Source: Paraescarpia echinospica
Lineage: Eukaryota > Annelida > Polychaeta > Sabellida > Siboglinidae
DNA length: 64,000 nt
Assembly (NCBI GenBank): GCA_020002185.1
Contig: CM034544.1
Coordinates: forward strand, 916,823 to 980,822
Direction of reading: 5' to 3'
Shown here: positions 35,311 through 47,265 of the stretch, piece after piece
Position numbering within the stretch: the stretch's first letter is position 1
How the letters are laid out: each line of letters begins with the position of its first letter
The notes under the pieces: generated by a model
Told to the model about the DNA's origin: nothing
What the model saw: only the letters and a program-made list of their open reading frames with translations
Database searches by the model: none
Translations under genes and position numbers: made by a program

Positions 35311-35857
35311 AGTCGCCAGTTTCAGAGAAATCGACACCGAGACCGATAAACTCACAGCCGCGAGTTGGAGAGAAGTCTACAACGAGGCCGATAAACTCAC
35401 AGCCGCGAGTTGGAGAGAAGTCGACACCGAGGCTGATAAACTCAAAGCCGTGAGTTAGAGAGAAGTCGTCACCGAGGCCAATAAACTCACAGCCGCGAGT
35501 TGGAAAGAAATCGACACCGGGGCTGATAAACTCACAGCCGCGAGTTGGAGAGAAGTCGACACAGAGGCCGATAAACTCACAGCCGCGTGTTGGAGAGAAG
35601 TCGACAACGAGGCCGATAAACTCACAGCTGCGAGTTTCAGAGAAATCGACACCGAGACCGATAAACTCACAGCTGCGAGTTGGAGAGAAGTCTACAACGA
35701 GGCCGATAAACTCACAGCCGCGAGTTGGAGAGAAGTCGACACCGAGACCGATAAACTCACAGCCGCGAGTTGGAGAGAAGTCGACACCGATGCCGACAAA
35801 CTCACAGCCGCGAGTTTGAGAGAAGTCGACACCGAGGCCGATAAACTCACAGCCGCT
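35311..35857. repeat. Minisatellite, 45-bp unit, 12 copies
   Basis: Units contain ACTCACAGCCGCGAGTTGGA and GAGAAGTCGACACCGAGGCC. The period equals 15 codons and yields periodic Ser/Ala/Leu peptides on the minus strand, considered incidental. Confidence 0.94.
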
Positions 35858-36221
35858 GGTTGTCTGTCTATAGTAGATGCAAGAATGTCGCGAGCTTAAT
35901 CAATCCTTTCGTTGTAATCGATACTTGGGCCGCGGCCAGATTGAAGTTATTCTCTGTTTAAATCTGCTGTTAGCGACTCTAGAAGACGCCAAAACGGCGA
36001 ACAAGAGAGCGAGATGGATTAATTTGATACAATCGATTTCTTTTCATAAATATAATTATGAACGTACAGTGGATATGTGTTTGAATTTGTTGCAAGCTTT
36101 TCTCAAACATACATTGATCGTAACATTAGTTCCAGATGTTTGAACGTGAATATATATTTGGTCTAGACAATTATTGTTAAGCCTGAGTTGCATCTGTGTT
36201 GCATCTGTGTTGCATCTGAGT
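35858..36221. other. Unique spacer
   Basis: Includes an 88-aa plus-strand open frame at 35877-36143 with no recognisable domain, not called as a gene. TTGCATCTGTG occurs three times near 36188-36220, leading into the next array. Confidence 0.5.
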
Positions 36222-36497
36222 TGCAATGATAGTTACACCCGGGTGGCACTAATAGTTACACGTGTCATGCAATGATAGTTACACCCGGGTGGCACTAATA
36301 GTTACACGTGTCATGCAATGATAGTTACACCCGGGTGGCACTAATAGTTACACGTGTCATGCAATGATAGTTACACCCGGGTGGCACTAATAGTTACACG
36401 TGTCATGCAATGATAGTTACACCCGGGTGGCACTAATAGTTACACGTGTCATGCAATGATAGTTACACCCGGGTGGCACTAATAGTTACACGTGTCA
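36222..36497. repeat. Minisatellite, 46-bp unit, 6 copies
   Basis: Six virtually identical units of TGCAATGATAGTTACACCCG plus GGTGGCACTAATAGTTACAC plus GTGTCA. Each is an internal dimer of a TAGTTACAC-containing half. Diverged half-units continue to about 36650. Confidence 0.94.
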
Positions 36498-36650
36498 TGT
36501 AATGATAGTCACAACCGTGTTGCGATATAATTGCATCTGTGTTGTAATGATATTTACTCGTGTGATGTAATGATAGTCACAACCGTGTTGCAATGTAATT
36601 ACATCTGTGTTGTAATGACAGTTACACATGAGTTGTAATGAAGCGCTACA

Positions 36651-37454
36651 CCTGTGTTATAACGATCAAAATGGAATATTCTGACACGTGAGGTAAAGCT
36701 TACAATAGCCACGCAGTCAGTGCGACATTACCTGGACATGTAGCTGGCTGTGACTCATACAATGATATATACTTGCATTGCACAATGCAGAAGCAATGAT
36801 AATTCGTACGTTGTACGTGTCGTCACGTTATTCCATACACGTCGTCGAATCAAGTGGCACGTGTCGTCGCGTCTTACAGTATGTGTCGATCACGCCATTT
36901 TGTATGTGCCGCCACGTGATACGTGATAATGTACGTGTCGCCGCGTGGTAACGTAAATGTCGTCACGACAATCTGCACGTGTTATCACATCATCCTGTAC
37001 GTTTTGGCACGTCACGATATTCTGTACGTGTCATTCCATCAAAAGGCACGTATCGTCTCGTCCCTCTGCATGTGACGTCACATCATATAGGATTACTGTT
37101 GTTACGTAATCCCATGAGCACCCGAGTTGGCTCGAGCCGGAGCGGTCTGACCCAAAAAGAGACCATGTGACGCATCTAAAGAACAACTCATCCCTCGAGG
37201 GACGGAATGGAATATCACTAAATAAACAACGATGTACCTGGATCATATTGCAACGGCCGCGTCTACTGGGGAAGAGAAGCACGCTGGGTGGTCGGTGAGT
37301 GCATTCACGGGCCAGGGTCTACAACCCGAAGAGAACGACACGCTGGAGTGGTCGCCGAAAGGACGATCGTTGCAAACATATACTTCTACAAGGGTCTACT
37401 TGTCTTCTCGGGTCTACTTGTCTTCTCGAGTCCACGTGTCTTCTCGGGTACACT
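36651..37454. other. Unique stretch with degenerate CACGTG-rich repeats
   Basis: 36790-37080 repeats GTACGTGTCGTCACG-like segments every 30 bp or so with heavy divergence, and ends with a perfect TGACGTCA at 37073-37080. 37389-37454 holds four copies of the 18-bp unit GGGTCTACTTGTCTTCTC. No gene recognised. Confidence 0.5.
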
Positions 37455-39492
37455 TGTCTTATTGGGTCTATTGGAGGGAGAGTTGTATAGGTGCACTTTA
37501 CTCGGGGGCTCTACCGGAGGGAGAGTTGTATAGGTGCGCTGAACTCGGGGCTCTACAGGAGGGAGAGTTGTATAGGTGCACTTTACTCGGGGGCTCTACG
37601 GGAGGGAGAGTTGTATTGGTGCACTGAACTAAGGGGCTCTACAGGAGGGGGAGTTGTATAGGTGCACTTTACTCGGGGGAATTATGGGGGAGAGTTGTAT
37701 AGGTCCACTGAACCCGGGGACTCTACAGGAGGGAGAGTTGTATAGGTGCACTTTACTCGAGACCTCTACCGGAGGGAGAGTTGCATAGGTGCACTTTACT
37801 CGGAGGCTCTACCGGAGGGAGAGTTGTATAGGTGCACTGAAATAGGGAGCTCTACAGGAGGGCGAGTTGTATAGGTGCACTTTACTCGGGGGCTCTACGA
37901 GAGGGAGAGTTGTATTGGTGCACTGAACTCGGGGGATCTACGGGAGGGGGATATTTGTATAGGTGCACTGAACTCGGGGGATCTACGGGAGGGAGTTGTG
38001 TAAAGGTGCACTGAACTCGGGGGCTCTACGGGAAGGAGAGTTGTATAGGTGCACTGAACTCGGGGGCTCAACGGACGGGAGAGTTGTATTGGTGAACTTT
38101 ACTCGGGAGGTCTACGGGAGGGAGAGTAGTACATGTGCACTTTACTCGGGGGGTCTACCGGATGGAGAGTTGTACAGGTGACTCTACTCGAGGGGTCTAC
38201 ATGGAGTGAGAGTTGTACTGGTGACTTTACTCGAGGGTCTACAGGGAGGGAGAGTTGCGCAGGTGAATTTGCTCGAGGGGTCTACAGGGCGGGAGAGTTG
38301 TACAGGTGACTTTACTCGAGGCGTCTACAGGGAGGGAGAGTTGCACAGGTGAATTTGCTCGAGGGGTCTACAGGGCGGGAGAGTTGTACAGGTGACTTTA
38401 CTCGAGGGGTCTACTGGGAGGGAGAGTTTTACAGGTGAATTTGCTCGAGGGGTCTACTGGGAGGGAGAGTTTTACAGGTGACTTTACTCGAGGCGTCTAC
38501 TGGGAGGGAGAGTTTTACAGGTGACTTTACTCGAGGCGTCTACAGGGAGGGAGAGTTATACAGGTGAATTTGCTCGAGGGGTCTACAGGGCGGGAGAGTT
38601 GTACAGGTGACTTTACTCGATGGGTCTACAGGGCGGGAGAGTTGTACAGGTGACTTTACTCGAGGGGTCTACAGGGAGGGAGAGTTGTACAGGTGACTTT
38701 ACTCGAGGGGTCCACAGGGTGGGAGAGTTGTACAGGTGACTTTACTCGAGGGGTCTACAGGGCGGGAGAGTTGTACAGGTGACTTTACTCGATGGGTCTA
38801 CAGGGCGGGAGAGTTGTACAGGTGACTTTACTCGATGGGTCTACAGGGCGGGAGAGTTGTACAGGTGACTTTACTCGAGGGGTCTACAGGGAGTGAGAGT
38901 TGTACAGGTGACTTTACTCGAGGGGTCTACAGGGAGGGAGAGTTGTACAGGTGACTTTACTCGAGGGGTCTACAGGGTGGGAGAGTTGTACAGGTGACTT
39001 TACTCGAGGGGTCTACAGGGCGGGAGAGTTGTACAGGTGACTTTACTCGAGGGGTCTACAGGGAGAGAGAGTTGTACAAGTGACTTTACTCGATGGGTCT
39101 ACAGGGCGGGAGAGTTGTACAGGTGACTTTACTCGATGGGTCTACAGGGCGGGAGAGTTGTACAGGTGACTTTACTCGAGGGGTCTACAGGGAGGGAGAG
39201 TTGTACAGGTGACTTTACTCGAGGGGTCTACAGGGAGGGAGAGTTGTACAGGTGACTTTACTCGAGGGGTCTACAGGGCGGGAGAGTTGTACAGGTGAAT
39301 TTACTCGAGAGGTCTACAGGGCGGGAGAGTTGTACAGGTGACTTTACTCGAGGGGTCTACAGGGAGAGAGAGTTGTACAGGTGACTTTACTCGAGGGGTC
39401 TACAGGGACGGAGAGCTGTACAGGTGACTTTACTCGAGGAGTCTACAGGGACGGAGAGTTGTACAGGTGACTTTTCTCGAGGAGTCTACGGG
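37455..39492. repeat. Minisatellite, 43-bp unit, about 48 copies, two subfamilies
   Basis: The left subfamily (to about 38170) has GCACTTTACTCGGGGGCTCT and GGAGGGAGAGTTGTATAGGT. The right subfamily has GACTTTACTCGAGGGGTCTA and CAGGGAGGGAGAGTTGTACA. The switch is sharp near 38170, and the right block is more uniform. 43 is not a multiple of three, so open frames break quickly. Confidence 0.95.
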
Positions 39493-41114
39493 GAGCCGAG
39501 GCAGCAGCGCTAAGTGACCGTCGGTCGGTGTATACAAGACTAGTCGACGTAGACTCTGATGTAGTGACTCACTCACTGCACTCATTCATTCACCCACTCA
39601 GTGTACCTTCATGGGTGTGTCCTGGCGGGCGTTTGTGTGTAAGCTCCGACACACCCGATTCGCACAGTTGATTGGGTGTGAGAGAAAGGGGGATTACTCG
39701 TGTGCATAACTCTCCACAACGGTTAATATAATATCTCATTCGTTTCTCCCTAACAGAAGGCCGTATTATATCATGCATTCATACAGAGTCACTGAAACAT
39801 GACGAGGAAGTGTTACTTGGCGTAATAGCGACACTTTGGAGGCAATATCCTGTGACCTGATATAACCACTTGGCAGACCGCTTCCAGTGACGCACACTCA
39901 GTGTTAGTCATTACTCAAATTAGGTATGTTGTGCAAACCGCACGAAAACGGCCAGTGACAATGGTTTGATATTAGTATAACGTTTATATCAGAAACGAAT
40001 GTTGTAAATATCACAGACACAACTTTACATATGTAGTAAAGATTACACTGACGCAACTTCACAAATGTTTGTAGGGCCTAACGTATCACTTTTTGAAGAT
40101 GGCTTTGGTTTTACGAAATGGAAGAGTGACAATGGATAAATGAAATAATAAAACTAATGATCTAATTTAAGTAAAGACTTTGAGTGGATCGTCTCTCTAG
40201 TTACATTTATTATAAGTATTGTACTGTATCGATCAAGCGGCGCTACGTGTAAAACTATGGTGTTTAGTTGTTGACTTTTAATTAACACAATAATTATTAT
40301 TACTTTATGTTATTAGAAGTGCATGCCTCCTTTGAATGGGTCCCGCGAGTGAGGAATATATTGTTGATATGCCTGACTAAATAAATACACTTAAACATAG
40401 GGTTTAACAATGTATCGTCTAAAACAGTAACAATTCAAGATGATGTATAGGTGGGTATCAAGGTGAAGGCAACAGTCGCTCTCTAGACGACCATCTCGGC
40501 CGTTGCGTGTTCAGCCGTGCGTGTCGACCTAGCTGAAGCCTGTCACGCGTGACTGCGTCGCCGCGCTGACTGGGCCCAGCCTCGGCGCGCTGGTCGAGAG
40601 ACGCACTCTAAGCAAGGTCAACGCGTACAACGTGATCTCGCGTGAATTATTCACGTGCGCTGACCTCGGGTGTTAAGCGAAGCGAGATCCGCCAGCGAGG
40701 TGCAGGTGGCGCGGACGGAAGTAAGCGGAGAGAGCCCCCGTGGCCACTGACTCACCGCAGCTTGGTGCTAGCTGCTTCCAAACAACGTCTAAGTCTACAG
40801 CTGAGACGCACTGATTGTTTCTTGCCCCCCCCCCCCGCGGTGTATAACTGGAAGCTTGTCCAAAGTGGTAACAAGTTGGTTACTGTCGTAATCGTTGTCT
40901 TGATGGCAGTACTGTCATCGTCGCCTTCTTCTTATTTTTCTTCTTCTCATTCGTCGTCGTCGTCGTCGTACCAGCAGTGACTGCGAGCGTGCACAGACCA
41001 CGAGTGCACGTGACCACCCGACGTAATCTCGATACAGGTCGACCCGCTCTGAACACAAACAAACTATTTGCCCGGCGCTGGTTGAGGCGGACTTGTCGAT
41101 ATTTAATGGGAAAT
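39493..41114. other. Unique stretch of about 1.6 kb, no gene
   Basis: 39500-40470 is ordinary AT-rich sequence. 40480-40760 is CpG-rich and contains the 15-bp palindrome CGTGAATTATTCACG (40641-40655). A C12 run lies near 40826 and a GTCGTCGTCG run near 40952. An open frame of 112 aa from 40642 has no domain and is interrupted by low-complexity sequence; not called. Confidence 0.45.
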
Positions 41115-41480
41115 AACAGGAAATTGTTTGGGCCTACGCATCCAAAGTAGTTAAAAAAAAGCTTAACAATTTGCAATTACAATGAGAAATATTATGCCAG
41201 TAGTGTACTAAAAATGACCTTGTTGAAGACACATAATATACGTTGTCTGGGCTCCGCCATTTTGATAGATTACCTGACGTCAGGTCAAGAGCGAGTTGGC
41301 AGCCTCCGTGGTATCGGACATTTTATTGGAAACTTCCACTTTGAGACCTCATTGTGGGTAAACAGCTAACGTGAAAATGTTGATTGCAGCTGCAAATGGT
41401 TGGTTTGCATCGTCTCTTTTAGTATGCAACATCGTCGAATGTCGGACAACACTAATCCAACAGAATTACACATTGTTTTT
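41115..41480 (+). repeat. Dispersed repeat, copy B (contiguous)
   Basis: The uninterrupted counterpart of 29955-30105 plus 32385-32470. It also contains ATTATGCCAGTAGTGTACT at about 41190-41209, which resembles one monomer of the 26-bp array (ATTATAACAGTAGTGCACT). A perfect TGACGTCA sits at 41275-41282. No coding potential was seen. The family is unidentified, possibly a non-autonomous element. Confidence 0.62.
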
Positions 41481-42470
41481 GTTTGCTTAACGCGCGTGCA
41501 CAAATAACTATTTATACTAATATATTCTATCACGTAAAGCCTGACATAGCCCTAATATCCATGACCAGAACGCCCGTCATCGTCAAGCTATCGAATCACC
41601 AACGGCTCAACCTCAACCAATCCACATTCGAAACTTGAATGTTGACAAATATGGTGAGCTTTTTGTCAGCTTAATACAGATTCGGCCGTCTACACAATAT
41701 GTATCGTGACATTTAAATTTCCACTGGTAACGTTTGTTTTATACATGAAAATCAATGTAATCCGGTTCGTGTTGTTAATGTGCGGATTGGAAGCTTTATT
41801 TCGTTAGGATTCTTTGTTAGAGGTGACATCATCAGATACTATATAATACTTAGACAGCTCATCGACCTGACGTGTTGCGATAGTATATAATACTTAGCAG
41901 TGTGTTAGCGAGAACGTAGACACGGCCCTATCACGTGACACGTGCACTCGGCGTGTGTCTGAGAGAGACGACAGACACTGCCGTCGTCCGACATACGGAA
42001 CTCTCATCCTCCGTGTGTCGCAATCATTCCTACATCCACTTTTCGTCGACTCGCTGTGCCCTAAGTGTGTTACAAAACAATCAAACTTGATTATCTTAGA
42101 TTCGTATTCGATTAGAGCGGGCTATAATTATCTAAGTGCGAGAGACCGAGAGCGTCAATCACGTTGCATTAGCGGCCATCTCCGCAGTCGGCAACAGCCG
42201 GTGGCAGTCGTAAAGCAGTCTACAGCGACGTCGTAAACTCGCTGTCACGTGGTTCCTTTGAAGTCGTATGTTACGACGTCTTGTGAAAACTGGCTGAGAA
42301 CGATGTTGTCGTGTATGAGTCTGTTTATAGCTATTAATCGGTTCTCATTATGAAGGTGTCTTTGTAGCTTCATAGGTGTTTACAGGCTGTAGCTATTAGT
42401 GTGTGTTTCGTGTAATGTTACTTGACGACAAACTGGTGTTAGCATGTTTCACAAACTTGGTCGAGTCGAC
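41481..42470. other. Unique stretch, no gene
   Basis: TATAATACTTAG occurs twice (near 41841 and 41884) in a short duplication. The 93-aa open frame at 41955-42236 shows no recognisable domain. Nothing else seen. Confidence 0.48.
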
Positions 42471-42654
42471 GTGACGGGATCTGCTTTACGCGATGTCCCA
42501 TCAATGTCATTACAGTGTTTCAACAGTCGACGTGACGGGATCTGCTTTACGCGATGTCCCGTCGATGTCATTGTAATGTCTCAACAGTCGACGTGACGGG
42601 ATCTGCTTTACGCGATGTCCCATCGAAGTCATTGTAATGTCTCTATAGTCGACG
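42471..42654. repeat. 61-bp tandem repeat, 3 copies
   Basis: Each unit contains GTCGACGTGACGGGATCTGC, TTTACGCGATGTCCC and GTCATT. GACGGGA and TCCCGTC (perfect in the middle copy) can pair as a 7-bp stem with a 16-nt loop. Confidence 0.92.
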
Positions 42655-43159
42655 TCAAACATCAAGTCTAAGCGCAAGTTCGCACCCGAGAAAGGAAAAT
42701 CCGCGTAACTATTGAATTATTTCGTGCGTAAATAGTTACACTATTTGAAAAGTGACTATACAATGCAATAGCTGAACATATTAGGAACACACACATGTAT
42801 ACAGAAAGTTGAGTTTGAAAATACATATCGGCACTTTTGAAGACTTTTTGAAAGAACTAGTTATTGGCATAATATGCTGTGTATGTTTTGGATGCTATAT
42901 ATAGCTATGCGCACCATTTTAACACTATAATATACATTTGTTTATTTATTTAATATTTGAAACAATGGTAGAAGCCCTTATTATACCTTTTGTTGAAAAA
43001 AAAAGTAAAAAAGAAAAGTTCTTACATAGCGCAGTATTCAGCCCTAAGAGTGCTCAAAACGAGTTATACTTTACTCCCTGGCAGACCTGTTCAATCGGAC
43101 CCCATCTCGGCTTCAGTAGGAAGCATTCAGCGGCGATGCAATTACTGCGCGAAGGCTAT
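42655..43159. other. Unique AT-rich spacer
   Basis: No gene recognised. An 80-aa frame at 42938-43180 has a lysine-rich stretch but no domain. Confidence 0.5.
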
Positions 43160-43526
43160 TCATGCACAAATATAAAATAGTTTATTATGATTTTTACAAG
43201 GAATATGTCATACACTTCATGGGCCCTTTATGAATTCAAGTGTCCTGCCAGCGCCTGCACCACACACGGAAACGAAGAGTTAATGTATGGATATATGAAC
43301 CTCTCTTTATAGCCAGCCCCTCTTCCACACCGCTGGATGAATTGGATCAACGTACAGTGAATAAACACGCCCATGGTATGAACCTCTTTCTATAGCCAGC
43401 GCCTCTTCCATACAGCTAGATGAACGTAGAGTGAACAAACACGTCCAAGGTTCGGCAGCACGACGAGTCGAACCCGGGATCTTGACTGAGAGTGTGATGC
43501 TTTATTTACTACGCCACCGCGCTCTT
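43160..43526 (-). mobile_element. tRNA-derived SINE, minus strand
   Basis: Read on the minus strand from 43526, the head GAGCGCGGTGGCGTAGTAAA carries an A-box-like element, and GGGTTCGACTC (43475-43465) is a good B box, together forming a decayed tRNA-like head of about 80 bp. The body is a tandem dimer: the segment ending with 43381-43450 repeats that at about 43293-43375 (shared GCCTCTTCCA, AACCTCT and GTGAATAAACACG-type blocks). The tail reaches an AT-rich sequence near 43160-43190. It is Pol III-type and non-coding, and would need LINE machinery to move. Confidence 0.72.
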
Positions 43527-43540
43527 CGAGTTATTCTGTC

Positions 43541-43690
43541 GACGGCGTCACTTGGCGGCCACCGCGTAACAACGGCGTCACGTGAAGGCCACCCCGTAAC
43601 GACGGCGTCACGTGACGGTCACGGCGTCACGACGGCGTCACGTGACGGCCACCGCGTAACGACGGCGACACACCGCGTAACGACTGACTT
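43541..43690. repeat. 30-bp CpG-rich tandem repeat, about 5 copies
   Basis: Units of GGCGTCACGTGACGGCCACC plus GCGTAACGAC. Each holds a CGTCACGTGACG palindrome with a central CACGTG E-box. It directly abuts the SINE head. Confidence 0.9.
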
Positions 43691-44349
43691 TTGTGTGGAA
43701 GAAAGTTAACTTGACTTGTTGATCTAACACAAAGGGGTGTTTTGTTGCATTTGATTATTAAAACACATACCTTTATAAAGGGTCTGGTGGAATGTACGTA
43801 ACAGAAGCGTTACATGTGTTTTCATACAATTCAGCTGGAGTTGGGTCTTGTGCCGTCGAAAATAGTTTTAATTCTTTGGTAACGACAAAGACATCTTCGT
43901 CTCGATATGACACTTCTTTCTGGAAACTGTGATTTGCTGTCGTGCAGCCGGAACTCAGCGTGAGATCAGCGACGTCAACAACACGGCCATAAATTAAACA
44001 ACGCGCCGTCTCCACGAGACCGATCTCTCACTGCGTATGTGCCGTCACGCCTGAGTGGGCATGGTGAGCGACAGCGGCTAATGGCGACGTTAAGGCACAG
44101 CGCCGTCTTGTCTGCAGGACGCCGAGGAAGGATCATTACGGCCAAGTGGCAGCAATTTATGCATAATCCTCAACTACCGCACGCCCGAGGCCTTCTCTTA
44201 GCGGGTCTTCTCTGACAACCTTCTCTTAGCCGATCTCCTCTCGCCGGGGCCTTTCCCGAGAGAGTATGTTGCGGACACATCTCGGGAGCCTTCTCAGAGG
44301 GCCTTCTTTCCATGGCCTTCTACACGGGCTTGTCCTTGCCTTCATCGGG
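43691..44349. other. Unique island
   Basis: No gene recognised. 44030-44210 is GC-rich and includes AATTTATGCATAATCC at about 44155-44170 (POU/homeodomain-like), with ATCATTACGG just upstream. Regulatory role is possible only by inference. Confidence 0.45.
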
Positions 44350-44935
44350 GATACTTTCTTAGTGAGCCCTGTCTTAGTGGGCTGTGTCTTAGTGAGCCTT
44401 GTCTTAGTGAAGATTGTCTTAAGGAGCATTGTCTTAGTGTATCTTGTCTTAATGGGCCTTGTCTTAGTGAACCATGTCTTAGTAAGGTTTGTTTTAGTGG
44501 GCCTTTTGTTCTTAGTGGGCATTGTCTTAGTCAGCATTGTCTTAGTGAGCATTGTCTTAGTGCGCCTTGTCTTAATTAGCCTTGTCTTAGTGGACATTGT
44601 CTTAATGAGCCTTGTCTTAATGAACATTGTCTTTAGGAACTTTGTCTTAGTGATCCTTTTCTTAGGGAGTCTTGTCTTAGTAATGCTTGTCTTATTTAGC
44701 CTTGTCTTGGGGAGCATTGTCTTAGTGAGGCTTGTCTTAGTGAGCCGCGTCTTATGGAGCCTTGTCTTGGGAAGCATTGTCTTAGTTAGCCTTGTCTTAG
44801 GGAGCCTTGTCTTAAAACGGCTAGTCTTAGTGACCTTTGTTTTAGGGAGCATTGTCTTAGAGAGCATTGTCTTAGTCAGGCTTGTCTTAGTGAGCCTTGT
44901 CTTAGGGAGCCTTTTCTTGGGGACATTGTCTTAGG
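44350..44935. repeat. Minisatellite, 15-bp unit, about 39 copies
   Basis: Units of CTTGTCTTAGTGAGC with many substitutions. The 15-bp period keeps both strands open (222 aa plus, 213 aa minus), giving Val/Leu-rich and Thr/Lys-rich five-residue repeats. No initiation context or domain supports coding. Confidence 0.92.
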
Positions 44936-45259
44936 GGGCCTTTTTCGGGGCTTTTCCCTTGCGAAACTTTTTCCAGTGGCCTCCGCTTTCAGACTGTGGC
45001 GTGTTGCAGTGGCGACGCGCTGGATTTGATGATACGCGGTGTATGCGACTATTTCTTTGCCACATTACGTCAGGTTGAATGATGGGATCGCAACTGTCGC
45101 ATGAGATGGGTGACTATGTCAAGGATATTATAAATACATACATGTTCACTTGTTTGCAAAATACCTCACATACGCATAGTGGCTTAACTACCATAAATTC
45201 ATGTCCTACCAAAATCAATTATTTCTGATGAGACATTTCTCTTCTAATTAGGTGGCACC
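44936..45259. other. Unique spacer
   Basis: Short single-copy sequence preceding the first LINE copy. Nothing recognised. Confidence 0.5.
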
Positions 45260-47140
45260 CTAAAAAGTTCTCTAATTAAACTTCTAGATACAAACGAAAG
45301 TAGTATCGAACAAGTAAAAACCCAATTGATACGTCGCTCTTCATATTATGACATCGATAAGTTCAACTTGCTAGCAAATAGAAATAGAGAAAACTTTAGT
45401 ATCATAAGCTCAAATATTCAATATATTAATGCTAAACTTGATGAACTTGACATTTTCATAGAGCTTCTAAGTACTATAATTGTTTAAGTTGGCATTATAT
45501 GTTTGCAAGAAACTTGGAAGTTTAGTAATGATGATTGATCTCAGTTTAGTTTAAATGGATATGATTTAGTTTCTTGGGGAAAAGCTGCAGTGACCAAGGT
45601 GGTTTAATAATATACTTAGATAACAAATATAATTATAAAGTACTTAAGAATATCGACATGTACGAACATAGGGAAGGGTTAATAATTCATGTAACTGGAG
45701 GCAACTTATTAACTACTGGATACAGACCGCCAGGGTCATTAAATCAAAATATTATAGATTTCCTAGCGGAATTTTCAAACTGTAGCAATTTAATTATTAC
45801 AGGAGACTTCAATATAAATTTGTTCAAAATAAACGAGAACAGAATATAGAGTGATTTGTTTGAAACTATGACATCATACAGTGCCTATCCTCAAATCACT
45901 TTCCAAACTCACTTCACTAGAACTACCGGAACATTAATATACAATATTATCTGTAAGTTAAATAAATCAATATTAAAAATTAGAAACTACTGCAGAGATC
46001 TTTACCAACACTTTTTAACATAAAAATTAACTTCCTCCAAAATTCGTTAGAGTAAATTCACAAAGTAAATTAGTTAAATGTTAAACATGAAATAAATTCC
46101 GATGAAATGTTTAACAAATTAGATAAATGTCCTACGGCTGACCGCAATTTAAATTATAACATAATACGCAATGAAACTATGCTTGCTAGGAATAAGGATA
46201 TGCCAGTTAAAATCATGAAATATAACAAATACAAACATGAGCACTCAACACGGATTACATGCGCTGCCAAAAATTGTACTTCGAAATACGTTTTAACCGA
46301 CACAAAAATGACATTAGAAAATTCTTTCCAAAATGCTGCAAATAAAACATTTTCCTTTTAAAAGTAATAAATAAAGTAGTTAATGACCTGCTCAATAACA
46401 ATGGAACAATCATTGAAAGGGGGAAGAAATTCATTTTAGGATAGATTTAAATTGGAAAAAAACCAGATTGGAACAAATATCAAACAAATGTTCCAAACCT
46501 ATCGGTATTCTAAACAGATTAAAACATGTATTTCTTCTAGAAATTAAAATGATCTTATATAATACACTAAAAAAGCAGCCGGACGTTGAAAATTCAAAAG
46601 AAAGCTATGAGAAGTCTAACCAAAAGTAAATACCATTCTCATACTGAACCTCTTTAAAAAAATGAATGTTTTAAAAGTAGATGACATACTAAAGTTACAT
46701 GAACTTAAATTTTATTTTAAGTACATGCATCAAGACTTACCTGCCTACTTATTAAACTAGAAACTAAGCCCTAATGCTTCCATTCATAATAACCAAACTA
46801 TGAAAACAACAGTTATACTCACTCAGAAGAAAACATGAATCTGCCAAAAGACGCCTTAGATACAACTTGCCACTTATCATTAATAATTCCCCTAAATTAG
46901 TCAGAGAGAAGATGGGAACACATAGTTTCCGAGGTTTTACAAATTATGCTAATAATTCTTATTACAAAAATATGCAGATACGTGTACAATCCATAACTGT
47001 TGCATATGCTATGTGTAATATGTATGGAGATGTGCTAGGTATATACGCAAAAATGTGTATGTATTTACGCATGTACGAATATGCAAATGTATTGATGTGT
47101 ACGTGCAACAACTATCATTAATTTATTATAATATGTTTTC
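45260..47140 (+). mobile_element. LINE copy 1, RT-deleted and heavily decayed
   Basis: Carries an apurinic endonuclease domain: FSIISSNIQYINAKLDEL near 45395-45450, then CLQETW near 45500, then IITGDFNINL near 45795. The middle segment (KYNKYKHEH near 46220) and the C-terminal end (FKKMNVLKVDD type, near 46660) match the order in copy 2, but the whole reverse transcriptase core is missing between about 46370 and 46440. Many stops and shifts. Same family and strand as the element starting at 47266. The 5' boundary is uncertain. Confidence 0.78.
45330..47121 (+). pseudogene. Broken ORF2 (endonuclease, no RT) of LINE copy 1
   Basis: Frames broken by stops near 45485, 45536 and 45847 and by frameshifts. 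Endonuclease motifs around NIQ, QETW and GDFN are readable, but the downstream SDH motif region is eroded. The C-terminal part aligns with copy 2 after an internal deletion of more than 1 kb that removed the RT palm. It cannot encode an active enzyme. Confidence 0.72.
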
Positions 47141-47265
47141 ACAAATACTCTAATATATGCACATTTACGCATCAAAACCGTGCGAACTACTGTTGCTCTG
47201 TCTTTCTTCTTCTGCACATCGCACTTGTTTCTGATATAAATATAAATGAGTTGAACAATTATTTT

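Noticed and set aside
44125..44141. GAGGAAGGATCATTACG, resembling the 3' end of 18S rRNA (GGAAGGATCATTA)
   Set aside because: Only about 12 bases match. Upstream sequence does not continue as 18S and downstream is not recognisable as ITS1.
44226..44934. Overlapping frames of 213 and 222 aa on opposite strands
   Set aside because: Both are periodic products of a 15-bp unit.
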